In this document: one piece after another, positions 24,801-34,015 of the stretch | How the letters are laid out: every line of letters starts with the position of its first letter | Numbering within the stretch: position 1 is the stretch's first letter | NCBI GenBank assembly: GCA_014549065.1 | Contig: JACDOX010000052.1 | Span: 496,001-560,000, forward strand | Source: Cardinalis cardinalis | Taxonomy: Eukaryota > Chordata > Aves > Passeriformes > Cardinalidae | Direction of reading: 5' to 3' | Length of the DNA stretch: 64,000 nt | The notes under the pieces: model-generated | Told to the model about the DNA's origin: nothing | Seen by the model: the letters and a program-made list of their open reading frames with translations, nothing else | The model's database searches: none | Translations under genes and position numbers: made by a program

Positions 24801-27650
24801 CTATACAGAACACTCTGGTGTATTTTCAGTTTATTCCAAATATTTCATCTGAGCAGCAAGAATATTTTACATTACATAGAAGACATTACTTGTGCATCAG
24901 TGATTTGTTAATACTAAGGCTTCAAATGCTGAAAGGTTCATATATGCTTTAGCTATCTGCATCTCATTTCAGTAGCATTCTGGCAAAGATTCCTTTGCTG
25001 ACAAGCCTCTCTTTGAGCAGAGAAACAAAACAAAGAGAAAGTAATTTTTAAAAATTGTCTCTGTCTACAATAGCAAATAGAATGGCTCAAGAGGAATTGA
25101 TTTGAAGGGTGAAACAGTGGGCTCTGAGACTTATTTTCATATGATATGCATTTTTAAGAGAATCACTGTGGAGTAGCTTCTCTGATACTGTGAACTGAGC
25201 TCCTTTTAGTGCAAGACATCTAGGGAGGCTTTGGTATCATTTTCTTCTTTGGCATTTGATCCAAAAGGGTCAAATATATTTGTTTCTTGATACTTCTAAG
25301 GATAGCAAAGTAAAAACTTGGGAGTGATAAGGAGATTAATTTCTGTAGTCCATACCTTAGGTGAATTAAAATATTGTGTAAATGACTTTTGAAATAGGTT
25401 TATAAAGGCTTTCCTCCATTCTAGGGCTTGTTCACGCCTGATAACTAGGTTTAAGAGTATATTCTTTTTCCTTTCTACACNTTAAATTATTTAATAATAC
25501 TCCAGATTCAAGAGAAGATGATGATGTTNGCGGCTCAAACATTTGGGTGATTGAGCTGGTAAGATGGAAAATAGGGTTTTGTTTGTTTCCAGCCAGTTAA
25601 AGAAGTGAAACAGCATAGCAAAGATACAAATTTCTTATGCTGAAAGACAGGAGCTGATAGACACAACACTCTGTGAGCTAATATCCCTGGAGTAGTTTCA
25701 AGCAGCATATTCTCTACTGAAAACCAAAGAAAACAAAACAAATTCCTNCAGGAAAGAAAGGCTCCCCAAATATTTCAGCAAAAGATAAAATATCACTGAA
25801 AAGTTTGAGGGAACATAAGCCAAGAATGTGAAAGTGTAAGCAATGAATAGTACCAGATATTGGACGCTTAGCTAAAAGAAGGCTTTTATAGTGTTTTAAT
25901 AATAGATTTAAGTCAAAGAAGTGTTCAGAAGATTTCAAGAGAAATTATTAGAAAGAGTAGAATATTGGAATCTTATGCATTGAGTTCAGAAAAAAATACT
26001 AAATACACTGAATTTCTGTTTAGTCTTCGTGAAAGATATAGGAAAACCTTCTGTTTTAAGAAAATTGAAGGAGATATGATAAAAATCTTAATTCATGTTG
26101 TAATTGGTCTTGGATGCTGCTTCATNCATTTAATTTTGCAGCAGAATAATAGAGAGCACTTCAGCATCATAGATGCTTTGTGTTTATAATTTTCAAACAA
26201 TTGGACGCAGAAATGATAACAAAAATACATTTTATGAGCAGTCAAAAGAGTCTGCTAAAATTATTTTGACTGTCTCTGATGCAGATTCTCATTTATTCTT
26301 GGTTTTTTTATGCTCACATTTCAATAGCTAGCAAGAACTCTTGTGATATGCTAAGAATATTGGCATACAAGCCTTCTAAGATTTTGTCTAAATTTTCTAA
26401 ATGAGCTTTTGTGATGTCTTTTGATATAAAGATTCCTGCACAGAAGTGTATTGTATCTTTGAGAGTATCTTTGAGCAAGAGATGTTCTTCATATTATTGG
26501 TTCTTTGGTGATATTCACTGAAATTAAGGAATGCCTTTCATTTGTTTACTTAGAGACAAATATTATTGGGAATTTACTTAATGAGTGTACCTAGATGAAT
26601 AAAAATAATTTTGCCTGCTCAAAAGTCCTTGTCACAATTCAGAAAGAGAAGTTTGGGTAACAGAAAACAAAATATATTTGAGAAAAGCACTAAACTTAAA
26701 AGGAAAAAAGTATGTTTTATTGTTACAATATGACATTCATAATGTAAATTGAATTATGAAATATTATTCCTGAATAGCAGATCTTAACATGTAGCCTTGG
26801 GCTTAAACAAATAAATATTAGTGGATGTGTATTTCAACTTTTTANAGAACAAAAAAATGCACTTCTGGTTCATGACCAGAATACCACTACTGCAAGAAAA
26901 GTTAATAAAAATGAAACCAAAATAAATGAAAATAAGCTAATTACAGTTCATCACAGGCAATGTCTGTTGCAGAGCTGTAATATCAAAGTATTTTTTTATT
27001 TTATTTAAGTCCTCTTTAAAGTTACATTTCTCACTGCATTTGGCTAAATTAAAAAAAAAAAAATCATTTTTCTTATCAGCATCTTTCTCCTCTTTTAGCC
27101 TGCTACTCTAATACTAATCTCAGGTGTTTCAGTCTTCCTATTGAAAAAATAATGCCTGTTAATTTAATTTCCTGCCAATTTTANATTAACTTCAATGACA
27201 GAAGTTTAGAACAGTAGAAATATGTGATTTGAATAGGGAAAAGAGTTGTGTGGGTTGAAACTATTCATGCAGAAGAGGAATCATTCATTAATATTTTGTT
27301 TGTCTTCCAAAAAGCTTCCAGCAATTAAGAATTAATAGAAAGAAAAGGATAATGACATGTTGTATCAAAATTCAAGTGCTAAAGAAACACTTTGAATTTA
27401 TGTGATCAGTTGATGCATCTCTTCTGCCTGTTTTTCAGATCTACCCTATACACACCTGAGAGTCACTATATTAGTCTTACAATTTGCTTGACATTGATTG
27501 ACTTTCTGAAGCTAACAGGATTTAAATATTATTTAGGCCTGATTCATCACCATTGCTTTTAATGCTTGGTACAAACAGAAAATACAAAAATACCATTGAA
27601 ACTTAAGAGAAACCTCTTTTACTGTTAGACCTGAAAAACTGCAGAACATT
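18883..27650. other. Intronic sequence, nothing recognised
   Basis: Unique-looking AT-rich intron. The interval 20320-20600 is somewhat less AT-rich and lacks homopolymers, as conserved noncoding DNA often does, but this is not demonstrable here. A 12-base tandem pair (GTATCTTTGAGA/GTATCTTTGAGC) is at 26453-26476. Open frames such as 22222-22470 and 25535-25741 have no recognisable domain. Confidence 0.6.
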
Positions 27651-27806
27651 TTGCTCAGAAAGGCCATGGAGTCTCCATTCTTGAAGATACTAAAAACCCA
27701 AGTGATCAGATCCCTAAGCAAAGTGCTCTAGCTAACTCTACTTTGAGCAAAAGAGTTGGACTAGATGATCTCCAGCTAGCTCTAAGGCCACCTTAAATTC
27801 CTGANA
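27651..27806 (+). mobile_element. CR1 LINE 3' tail, plus orientation
   Basis: The order GCTCAGAAAGGCCATGGAGTC, TTGAAGATACTAAAAACCC, and GTTGGACTAGATGATCTCCAG follows the CR1 3' UTR closely. The final 8-base repeats are eroded. Short, 5'-truncated and moderately diverged. Confidence 0.88.
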
Positions 27807-29115
27807 ATACCCCAAAATATCATACATTGTTAAAGTGGAAAGTCATCTGATTTGAAAGTCAGGGAAAAATAAGAACCTTAATTCCTAACGTTCCAGGGGT
27901 TTGGGTAATGTCCAAGCCAATGATGAATAAACTGGTAGAAATACTTGTAGAAATATAGCTTGCTTTAGCTTGCTATACTAAACATACTACTACACAGTTT
28001 AGGCTTTTTTTTTATGCTTCTCTACACGTTAAGTTGCATCTTGGACTGCATTTTACAGTTGATTAAAATGTTTTCAGTCCTTATGATTTTGCAATGTAGT
28101 CATTATGACCACAGGAAGGCCAGGAAGNATTACTGCTTTTGTCCAAGTGTTAAGTAGTTAAGATAGTTATACTTTAGTGTGCACANTTTGTACAAAGAAT
28201 AAGTTGTGGAGTAATTGGGTGAGAAATGGCTGATGGTTGTAAGTTTAGTTCTCTAAACAATTAAACATAAAAAAGGTTTACTCTGCCACCCTGCTACTAC
28301 AGTCCAAATGCACCAGCATTTTTGAACAATGTTTAAAATGTTGATAGTAACTGATAAACAGAAACTATGAAAGAATATAATCCAAGAGCAGTGTGAAATA
28401 TCAGGAATTACAATGCAAAACTTCAAACTTTGGGATATGAAAAAAATATCTCTGTCATAATGGTGAAAAAGTGTCACAATTAAGCCTTGTGGAGCTATAT
28501 GGATATATTGCTTTTTACCAAGTCTAGCCAAACTCTGTCCCTAATGTTAACCTCCAAAACTAGGGTTCTTCATGTATTGAAAATATAATTTTAGTTTCCA
28601 TCTTGGATAGGGATGAATTATTTAATACAGGTTAAGATAAACTCTGTACCTATGTTTTTGGCATTGTAGTGTTTTTTNTTCTAATGATGAGTGGAAAGGA
28701 AACTATCCCATTTAAGAACTATAGATGAAACAAGGAAGAAATGGAGATTTATCACTGAGGTATAATGCAAAGGCATATCTTTTCGCTGTGATCTATTCAC
28801 CTCCAGGGTCANATACAATTAGGAAGAACTCCATATGCTGTTNTCAGAAAAGATNATATCAGTTTTCTGAGGGTGAAAGTCATCAAATCTACAGTCTTCT
28901 TATTAAACCTATGGTCTTCTTACTAAACCTGAATATTGTAAGTCCCTACAAAAGGACTAATAAAGGCTTAATGTTGCTTTTTTGCTGGGATAGACAAATT
29001 GAACAGTTGTGGACTTCTTTGGGTAAAAGTTACTCAACCATGTTGATTCACAGTGNTGGTAGACACAGCTGTCTTAATGTTGTGCATTGAAAATCAATAA
29101 AACTAAACATAACCC
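27807..29115. other. Intronic sequence before the LTR element
   Basis: AT-rich intron. The longest open frame, 28725-29090 (121 codons), includes four ambiguous bases and the 20-base tandem repeat, has no recognisable domain and stops before the LTR. I do not call it a gene. Confidence 0.55.
28894..28933. repeat. 20-base tandem duplication
   Basis: Two adjacent copies of a 20-base unit starting GTCTTCTTAYTAAACCT, at 28894-28913 and 28914-28933. They differ at about three positions (T/C within, and the last bases). A small recent slippage product. Confidence 0.85.
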
Positions 29116-29337
29116 TGTCCCCTCATAGGTTGGTGCCTTACTTTGTCAGCACTCAGATGACGCATTGCAGCTGACCTGAAGCTGCCCCCTAAACTCAATC
29201 AACCTAGAAGAAAACAAGTCCCTGGATAAGGCAGGGAAAGGTTGCATTCAAACCCAAGTGAAGACCTCAGCCAACCCTGTTCAAGCTTAGATCCAGAGAC
29301 ACCCCTGGCCTGAGAGCTGGGCGGAGAGAGCTCCCAT

Positions 29338-29384
29338 CCAATCAGCTATCTGAGCCCAGGAAATCCAAAACCCCTAAAAAAAGG
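29338..29384 (+). promoter_or_regulatory. First promoter-like module of the LTR
   Basis: CCAATCAG at 29338-29345 and a TATA-like A-rich box at 29374-29384, about 30 bases apart. The spacing is short for a CCAAT-TATA pair. This module precedes the stronger one by about 360 bases. Confidence 0.4.
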
Positions 29385-29540
29385 GCATCCAGATTAAACA
29401 TTACTTTTTGCTGAGGACTCAGGGCTGTGGAGGCCTGTGGNTCTGCTAGACTTTCTGGGGCTATGCCCTGGAAGAATGTCCCCTAGAACTTCAACCTCTC
29501 CCATGGACTCCTGCAACATGCTGTCAATCAATCCTAGTGC

Positions 29541-29745
29541 CACGCCCCCTGTTGGCCCATTGGCTGTTCAACCACCTGTTAACCATATATGGTCAAGGTT
29601 CTAGCAGTTTCTTTGTTCTATGTACCCTCATTGGTACCCTGTTTGCCCTTGAGTTTCCTCACTCGTTACTGTAATCCTTTTCCTGCTCACACCTTCAGGT
29701 GATTGATTGTTGCTGTTGGCTCCACCCCTTTTTACCAGTATATAG
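29541..29745 (+). promoter_or_regulatory. Main LTR promoter module
   Basis: GC box (29541-29548), inverted CCAAT box (CCATTGG, 29557-29563) and TATATAG (29739-29745) in the order expected of an LTR U3 region. Transcription would start about 25-30 bases after the TATA box, near 29770. Confidence 0.55.
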
Positions 29746-29803
29746 TCCTGGATCCTCTACCTCTCCCTGTCTTTGTCCCTGGCCACTTTCAGAATGTACA
29801 TGA

Positions 29804-29809
29804 AATAAA
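29804..29809 (+). terminator. LTR poly(A) signal
   Basis: AATAAA about 60 bases after the TATA box, followed by a GC-richer U5-like stretch. This is its normal place in the R region of an LTR. Confidence 0.6.
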
Positions 29810-29994
29810 CTATCACTGTAAACCTATACAAAGAGCCTTCCTGCTTCTGCCATCTTAGATGAGCAGCTGCTGCATGTGAGTGTGGTATTTGCTGTGTGCT
29901 TGGTGGAGTGCTCTCCTCATGGGGATGCTTCAGGAAGGTTGCAGCAATCCACCATCTGCCCGTGCTGCACCATCATGTCAGTGTGTCTGTCACC

Positions 29995-31689
29995 AACCCA
30001 CGACTCCACAAAATACTTGGAAATTTCTCATGTCCATTTTTCTGAGAAATGACTGGTGTAATTTTATAAATAGTAGAACAAAATTTAGTATATAATCTGT
30101 CTTCACTTGTTAAAGTGGAACCTACTATCCTCATTTTTTTAATGGCAATAAATACATAAGAAGACCAGCATTTTACCAATAACTTTTTGTAAATATTAAT
30201 ATTGGTATTCATAATTTTTCCTTCTTGTTTGTTTCAATAATATGCAGTTTTATGTCAAACCTCAACTGTTTTACAGATTAGGATATAAACGAAGATTAGA
30301 GTATATGAAGAAAGTTCTTAGTTTTGGAGGGGACTTATTGCATTCAGAGAAACTAATCCATAAGTAGNATTTATTATGTAGTATTCTAGTGTTCATAACT
30401 AAGTTCATAGGGATTTAAACTCATTTAACTTAAATCCTCCTATTAGTAACAATTAAAGGAATAATATGAGTTTCATGAACAGTAACATGTACATGCATAT
30501 ACAGGGTTTTTTCAGAGACATTTTAGAGCACCCCCATACTGCTGTGTTTTTATCAAATTTATCTCTAAGATGTCCTAGTTTTTTGGGTGTAAAAATGAGG
30601 TACCATAATTCATTTAGCCCAAATATTCCAAGTATATAAAAACTCAGTATCTTTTATAACTGATAGTTCTGCTCTAACAAAAGTTTATCCAGATTATACT
30701 GTCTAAACTATATGGTAATTTACATATCAGAGATGATGACATGTGGGAAACAGTCAACNGCAATACAGATATTTAATTTTTTTGTTCTTAAAGATCTTTA
30801 TGTTAATCACATGGAGTGTTTCTAACTATGGAGGTAACAGACATATATTATAATCCAAGCCTATTTCTTTTTATTGGAAAAGGACAGGCCATGATGTTAT
30901 TCCATGAGGCTGGATGCATTCAAAATTTGTAATAAATTTTCCTGAGGAGGTCTGGTTCTCAAAGGTAATGCAATAGAAAGGTCAGAATTCTGATGTTTAC
31001 ACTGAAAGTAGAAGTGTAATAAATCCTGCAAAATAACCATTAACATGCACATCATTCTTTTAGAAAGAATTTTATCGTCATTATGTCATTCTCATTGATA
31101 TTCTGTGGAAAGGGCTGAACTGGCTCTACTGAACTGAATACTCTGTGTGTTAGTTTTGGGTTAGATAATTCCTATTCAGTGCAGTACTTAAGAGAAAAGT
31201 GAGATTAACACCCATATCTGTTTAAAAACTATTATTAATAACTTAGTAAAAGTACATCACATTTCTTGTAGTTTCAAGGATATGTAGTGATTTTCTTAGG
31301 AATTTTTCAACTTCAGCTATAAAAAAGTCAAACTTTGCATCTGTCACATCTCTTCCTTACATGTCAATTAGGTAAGGCATATAACTTACAAAGAGTATCT
31401 GAAAATGAACAGGATGCTCCTGAATCTTTAACAGCTTGTTCCAGAGCTTATTTTAGATAACTTTGCTATTACTCTTGTGGTAGCCAGAGATATGATAAAA
31501 AGGTGTTCTCTTCTTGTGATCTAGTTGAGTCTGGTTTTCAAGAAATCAATAAGAAATGAAACATAAAGTTCCAAATATTTGATGGGTTTTTTTTTTCCAA
31601 TTCCCATTTTAAGTTACATCACTGCTCTTGCAGGAACTGTAGATGATGCAAAGTCCTTCTGGTATTGAGGAATACAGTCAGTGCAGGTA
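29995..31689. other. Intronic sequence between the two LTR-like elements
   Basis: AT-rich intron. No repeat or open frame of note was recognised. Confidence 0.55.
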
Positions 31690-31960
31690 GCTTGGTGAGC
31701 AGCTGCAGTGGGAGCTCTGGGTGTTGGGAGCCCCAGGCAAGAGGTCATGGACTGCTAATCCTTTGCATAATAAAGGGAATGGGGACCTGTGCCCATCCAG
31801 GCGACCAGGCACTCAGAGACAGGGCAGAAGCTGAGACTATGAAAGTATAAAAGCCCAGGATTTTCTCTGTTCAGGGTCCTTCCTCAGAGGTACCACCTCA
31901 AGCTGTTACATTTTTATATGGTTATTGCATCAAGACTAAATNATTTTAAGGATTGAGACA
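31690..31960 (+). mobile_element. Probable LTR fragment
   Basis: A GC-rich block (GCAGCTGCAGTGGGAGCTCT, GGGAGCCCCAGG) leads to TATAAAA at 31846-31852 and continues as GCCCAGGATTTTCTCTGTTC. This is a U3/TATA/R junction style I associate with avian endogenous retrovirus LTRs. No poly(A) signal follows in the expected place, and boundaries and target duplications are not visible, so it is an eroded fragment. Unrelated in sequence to the element at 29116. Confidence 0.45.
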
Positions 31961-33617
31961 TCTGAGACTCTGCTATAGGAAATTTGAGGTTGAGCCAGTA
32001 AGGAAACTTAGTATGACTGTGTGAGTTTGATGTGTGTAGATGCCAAAGGGCCTCCCTCCCAGCTCAGTTGATCCAAATGGGACTGCCAGAATAGTATGAT
32101 ATTCAGGAATAATCTATGGGATGTTCTGAGTGAATTCAAATCTCTGAGATTCACAGTTTGTGTCATTGGCCCATAACTAAGTAATAATTGATGTANAGTT
32201 ACAGATTACAGCGTCTCATTGCATGAAGCTTTGGTCCATCAAGCAGTTATAGTAAAAGTATTTCTGGTAACTATCACCTGTTTAATCTTTTGATCTATTC
32301 ATGCCAGGAAGGTTTAGCATTATATTTCTTGTCCAGCCTGTCTACCATCAGCCCTAACTACTTTGATACCTTCAAAGTTTTGAACCCTCAAAAGAATTTT
32401 GTACTCTCAAAATGAAACTACCTACCCCTCTACTTGTAAGCCTGATATGGACTTGTGTTCTTCAGGGCTTGTGTGAGTGGTTGCAGTTGCTGTTTTCTCC
32501 CTTCTGGCCTGAATACATATTTCCATCCTATAGTGACTACAGTTGCCAGCAGAAGTGATGTATGCCTATGTCTCAATCTAACATAGGGCTTGAAGCACAT
32601 CTGAATCCAAAGGGTAGCACTATAGATACCCCATTTTAAACACAGGAAAATTTGTGTGGTGTCTTTTAAAATGAATCTATTGGTGTTTTTTTCAGAAGGT
32701 GCTTTCTAGAACAACAAACATTTTTCTGCAGTTCTCTAAATGTATCATTAAATTATTTTAAATGTATCATTGCTTCTTGAGTGTAGTTTAAATCCTAAGA
32801 GAATCCCCTAACTTCTCACTGAAAATCCTGCATATCCTCAGCATCCTCTGAAATGTGAAGGATTGACTCTTCCATTTCCTGGGATTCTCATTGGTGCCAG
32901 GGTTCAGCATGTAGGCTTCCAGAGCAGCAGCAATATCTGTCATTTTGAATGAATACAAATCTCTAACAATCCATGTTTGTACAGTCCCAGTGGAAGCGTG
33001 TTGTGTCAGCTGTGCTTGCGGTACTTTAAAGGCTTTATTAAGTCAGCTGGCAACACACCCTGTCTCCAGGCACTGGCTTTTATGGCAAAGGACCTAAGAG
33101 ACTTTTTTGTCCCTTTCCTTTTTTTCTTCCTCTCCCACCCCTCCCCCCCCCTTTCTCATGCTAACTAGCTATCAGAAACACAGGTAGTGATTTTATAGAA
33201 ATCTTATGGGTGTGTTGCTGTGTGCATAATACCCACAATATAATTTACAGATGAGCACTTTTACCCACCCACACAACCTTACACATACATGTGCACACAC
33301 TGTCAAGTACCTTTACGCAGTCTGATATTAATTCTGATCAACTTATTACTACTGATTGATAGAGAAGCTGTACAAAATTTATAAATAATTATAATCAGCT
33401 CTCTTAGCCCATGTAGCCACTTGAAAGGAAGCTATGATAAACTGTGTCAAGGTTCTGACCACGTATTACAGTAAAATTCCATGCATAGTCTGTCCAGTGG
33501 CCTTTTATGTAAGAACTGTACTTTNGGTTTGCTTTAATGTAGACAAAATTGCTTAATTGGTAAATGTTAAAATATTAGTTTGCTTAAGTCATGTTTTGAG
33601 AATCAGTTGTTCAAAGA
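31961..33617. other. Intronic sequence leading to the exon
   Basis: Somewhat less AT-rich than the rest. It contains the pyrimidine tract at 33102-33157 and a CA-rich stretch (CACCCACACAACC to GTGCACACACTG) at 33265-33301. Both could bind splicing regulators. No coding sequence is seen. Confidence 0.55.
33102..33157 (+). repeat. Polypyrimidine tract with C9 run
   Basis: C/T-only sequence with only a few interruptions (a G at 33109 and an A at 33137), including nine consecutive C at 33143-33151. It lies about 500 bases upstream of the exon and is too far to be the acceptor tract itself. Confidence 0.9.
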
Positions 33618-33657
33618 CTGAACTTTGCAGTGACATTCAGACTCTTTTCTCTTGCAG
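33618..33657 (+). promoter_or_regulatory. 3' splice site of the PCDH9 exon
   Basis: A pyrimidine tract (33641-33655, ACTCTTTTCTCTTGC) runs directly into the AG at 33656-33657. A branch-point-like CTGAAC at 33618-33623 sits about 35 bases before the AG, and a second possible A lies in TGACATT at 33631-33637. The acceptor is recognisable by eye. The branch point is only a candidate. Confidence 0.85.
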
Positions 33658-33874
33658 CCGTTTCGTAGAGTGACGTTTTCTGTTGTGAGTCAGCCTCAGG
33701 ACCCGCATCAAGGGTCATTGCAGAGTTGCTATGACAGCGGTCTGGAGGAGTCAGAAACACCAAGCAGTAAGAGTTCATCAGGGCCAAGACTGGGTGCCCT
33801 TCCACTCCCAGAGGACAACTACGAAAGGACTACGCCGGATGGCAGTGTTGGTGAGGCAGAGCATATGGAAAATG
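33658..33874 (+). CDS. PCDH9: Internal coding exon of protocadherin-9 (cytoplasmic tail)
   Basis: This exon encodes part of the intracellular tail of a delta-1 protocadherin, a single-pass cadherin-superfamily adhesion protein of neurons. It holds 72 full codons plus one base, with no stop and no ambiguous base. Residues 1-7 read PFRRVTF. RRVTF is the conserved delta-1 motif (CM3) known in this family to bind protein phosphatase 1 alpha. A Ser/Thr/Glu-rich stretch follows (GLEESETPSSKSSSG, then LPEDNYERTTPDG), ending AEHMEN. The paralogue PCDH1 has a similar block but differs at several positions as I remember it. SVVSQPQDPHQ and the very large AT-rich introns favour PCDH9. PCDH11 diverges much more here. 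The start is set by the acceptor AG at 33656-33657 and the end by the GT at 33875-33876. The split last codon (G plus two bases of the next exon) would give the expected Asp if the next exon begins AC or AT. The ectodomain exon and the terminal exon lie outside the window. Family assignment is from memory of protocadherin tails, not a search. Confidence 0.93.
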
Positions 33875-33880
33875 GTAGGG
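33872..33880 (+). promoter_or_regulatory. 5' splice site of the PCDH9 exon
   Basis: The exon ends ATG and the intron begins GTAGGG. The match to the vertebrate donor consensus is moderate: GTAGG instead of GTAAG, with A-T-G rather than A-A-G or C-A-G before the cut. Cutting here leaves the frame that continues the conserved protocadherin tail, which supports the choice. The non-ideal donor could tolerate skipping or retention. Confidence 0.85.
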
Positions 33881-34015
33881 GCAAACACAACATTCACACA
33901 CATAATCTCACTAGCAAGTGATACTAAGTAGACTTTTGAAAGGTCAGTCCAAAAACATAAATAAATACATTAAATAATTAATATTGTAATTATTTGATTT
34001 TAAAGTTTGTTAAAA
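33875..34015 (+). promoter_or_regulatory. Possible retained-intron tail with intronic poly(A) signal
   Basis: If the donor is not used, the exon frame stays open for 15 more residues (GRGKHNIHTHNLTSK) and stops at TGA 33919-33921. A canonical AATAAA lies at 33960-33965, about 85 bases past the donor. T/GT-rich sequence follows at about 33985-34015. Together these could end a short transcript encoding a protocadherin lacking its last exon. AATAAA is frequent in AT-rich DNA, so this is a candidate only. Confidence 0.3.

Larger units (their letters stand above)
29116..29994 (+). mobile_element. Solo LTR-like element, possibly two nested LTRs
   Basis: An abrupt rise in GC begins at TGTCCCCTCA (29116) and ends near 29994. 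Inside are, in order, CCAATCAG (29338-29345) with an A-rich TATA-like CTAAAAAAAGG (29374-29384), a GC box CACGCCCC (29541-29548), CCATTGG (29557-29563), TATATAG (29739-29745) and AATAAA (29804-29809). This is the U3-R-U5 arrangement of an endogenous retrovirus LTR. No gag, pol or env text is adjacent, so it is a solo LTR. The pentamer AACCC flanks it on both sides (29111-29115 and 29995-29999), a candidate target-site duplication. If so the 3' end is ...CACC rather than the usual CA. A second TGTCCCCT at 29477 could mark a younger LTR of about 515 bases inserted in or beside an older one. Confidence 0.72.
1..33657 (+). other. PCDH9: PCDH9 intron upstream of the exon (5' end outside the window)
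   Basis: All sequence left of the exon is taken to be one intron, because no other coding exon, CpG island or promoter-like region is visible in it. It is AT-rich, with many homopolymer A and T runs. The open frames in it are short (mostly under 100 codons), lack recognisable domains and are not clustered. Its only clear content is the repeats listed separately. Conserved enhancers are likely in an intron of this gene family but cannot be told from background without an alignment. Confidence 0.75.

Noticed and set aside
28725..29090. 121-codon open frame on the plus strand
   Set aside because: It contains several ambiguous bases and a small tandem repeat, has no recognisable domain, and shows no splice or promoter context. 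An open window in intron.
33652..33657. Start of the coding frame at a TTG just before the exon
   Set aside because: TTG/CAG here is the splice acceptor. The conserved protein text begins at 33658, so this is an internal exon and not a gene start.
33658..33874. Assignment to PCDH1, PCDH7 or PCDH11 instead of PCDH9
   Set aside because: The PCDH1 tail differs at several positions as I remember it, PCDH11 diverges strongly after RRVTF, and the exact residue run plus giant AT-rich introns fit PCDH9 best. A protein search would settle it.
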